Assembly (NCBI RefSeq): GCF_041227145.1
Contig: NZ_JBGFSP010000003.1
Location: 2,728,001-2,792,000, forward strand
DNA: 64,000 nucleotides
Origin: Bacteroides sp. AN502(2024)
GTDB taxonomy: Bacteria; Bacteroidota; Bacteroidia; Bacteroidales; Bacteroidaceae
Direction: 5' to 3'
Positions 63,502 through 64,000 of this stretch are shown in pieces. Positions within the stretch are counted from its first letter, which is position 1, and the number at the start of each line of letters is the position of its first letter. A program made the translations under genes and the position numbers. The notes under the pieces were generated by a model. That model did no database searches. It had not been told where the DNA came from and saw nothing but the letters and a program-made list of their open reading frames with translations.

Positions 63502-64000
63502 CTATTGTTTGGATATATTCAATACAAGGATGCGTATTTTATCTATCACAAATTGTCGCTCATTGGAATTGCAACCAATAAAATATGTGGCAAAAGCCGT
63601 ACAGGCAACAGATAAAAAGCACAACAAAGCAAAGCCATAAAAACTTTCACTCAAATATCGTGTTACAAGAATTGGCAGCAAGGACGATATAATGGCTACT
63701 ATAATCACATTCATATAAACTTTGCGCAAATATTCTCCAACAGGAAGTCCAATCATTCGACGAAGCATCAGCAAGTGCGCTACCAAACAACATTGAGAAA
63801 TAAGAATAGCTACCACAATCACTATTTCAGGGAACATTCCGACTCGTAACAACAAATAAGAAACAGGCAGATTCATCATTTGCAATCCCCCCACAAGTCT
63901 CAGATAGTTACGGATATTTCCAGTGGCAAGCATGGCGGTAATGAGAGGCTGTGAAATTGATTCGCATAGACTAAATATCAAAACCAACTGTACGAACAAC
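63502..64000 (-). CDS. Polysaccharide flippase (Wzx-like), C-terminal part
   Basis: The final 165 codons of a multi-helix protein cut by the right edge. Four to five hydrophobic helices; ITAMLATGNIRNYLRLVGGLQMM matches the C-terminal part of polysaccharide transporter (PST/MATE-like) flippases, which have the TGN..Y segment. Consistent with the translocation step of a Wzx/Wzy pathway. The N-terminus is not in the window. Confidence 0.75.
   Translation of the reverse strand, partial: LFVQLVLIFSLCESISQPLITAMLATGNIRNYLRLVGGLQMMNLPVSYLLLRVGMFPEIVIVVAILISQCCLVAHLLMLRRMIGLPVGEYLRKVYMNVIIVAIISSLLPILVTRYLSESFYGFALLCFLSVACTAFATYFIGCNSNERQFVIDKIRILVLNISKQ

Overview
The window looks like chromosomal DNA of a gut Bacteroides, close to the B. 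thetaiotaomicron/ovatus group. This rests on several independent signs: SusC/SusD pairs, a one-polypeptide hybrid two-component regulator, RprX/RprY, promoters of the Bacteroidetes type (TTTG about 20 bp before TAnnTTTG), and mostly AT-rich intergenic DNA. Species assignment is inference.

Region 1 (1-8 kb) is housekeeping: a partial hemW, an EF-G paralogue whose GTPase centre is altered (fusA2), rprX-rprY, an unlisted 58-residue membrane protein, a MarR regulator divergent from rpsF-rpsR-rplI.

Region 2 (8-14.6 kb) holds a membrane-tethered regulator and a four-gene operon: cytoplasmic Gfo/Idh oxidoreductase, Tat-exported Gfo/Idh oxidoreductase, DUF1080 lipoprotein and exported TIM-barrel isomerase. 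Together these fit oxidative (3-keto) cleavage of glycosides in the periplasm. The operon has a strong 5' leader hairpin and is followed by an array of four helically phased palindromes.

Region 3 (14.7-29.9 kb) is a polysaccharide utilisation locus: a divergent hybrid sensor/AraC regulator, a GH88 unsaturated glucuronyl hydrolase lipoprotein and two SusC/SusD pairs. The GH88 and first SusC promoters share TTGTAC half-sites 21 bp apart, which are candidate operators.

Region 4 (30-48.5 kb) is mixed core metabolism and envelope: small lipoprotein, acyl-CoA ligase, mtaB with a lipid A-type acyltransferase and a GT2, mgsA, folB-malQ, B12-dependent nrdJ, nitroreductase, dnaA, an MCE protein with an amidase, a BASS-like transporter and a GrpB protein.

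Region 5 (48.6-64 kb) is a leftward-transcribed surface polysaccharide locus entering from beyond the right edge: flippase, hexapeptide transferase, polymerase, GT2, glf, DUF4422 protein, three GT4, methyltransferase, GT26 and a UDP-uronate-type epimerase. It contains two decayed genes, an MBOAT acyltransferase remnant and an AAA-type ATPase with a nonsense codon and a frameshift. At its left end is an unusual GC-rich gene encoding six tandem helix-turn-helix modules, next to a seven-copy 22-23 bp tandem array. No tRNA, rRNA, CRISPR array or insertion sequence was recognised.
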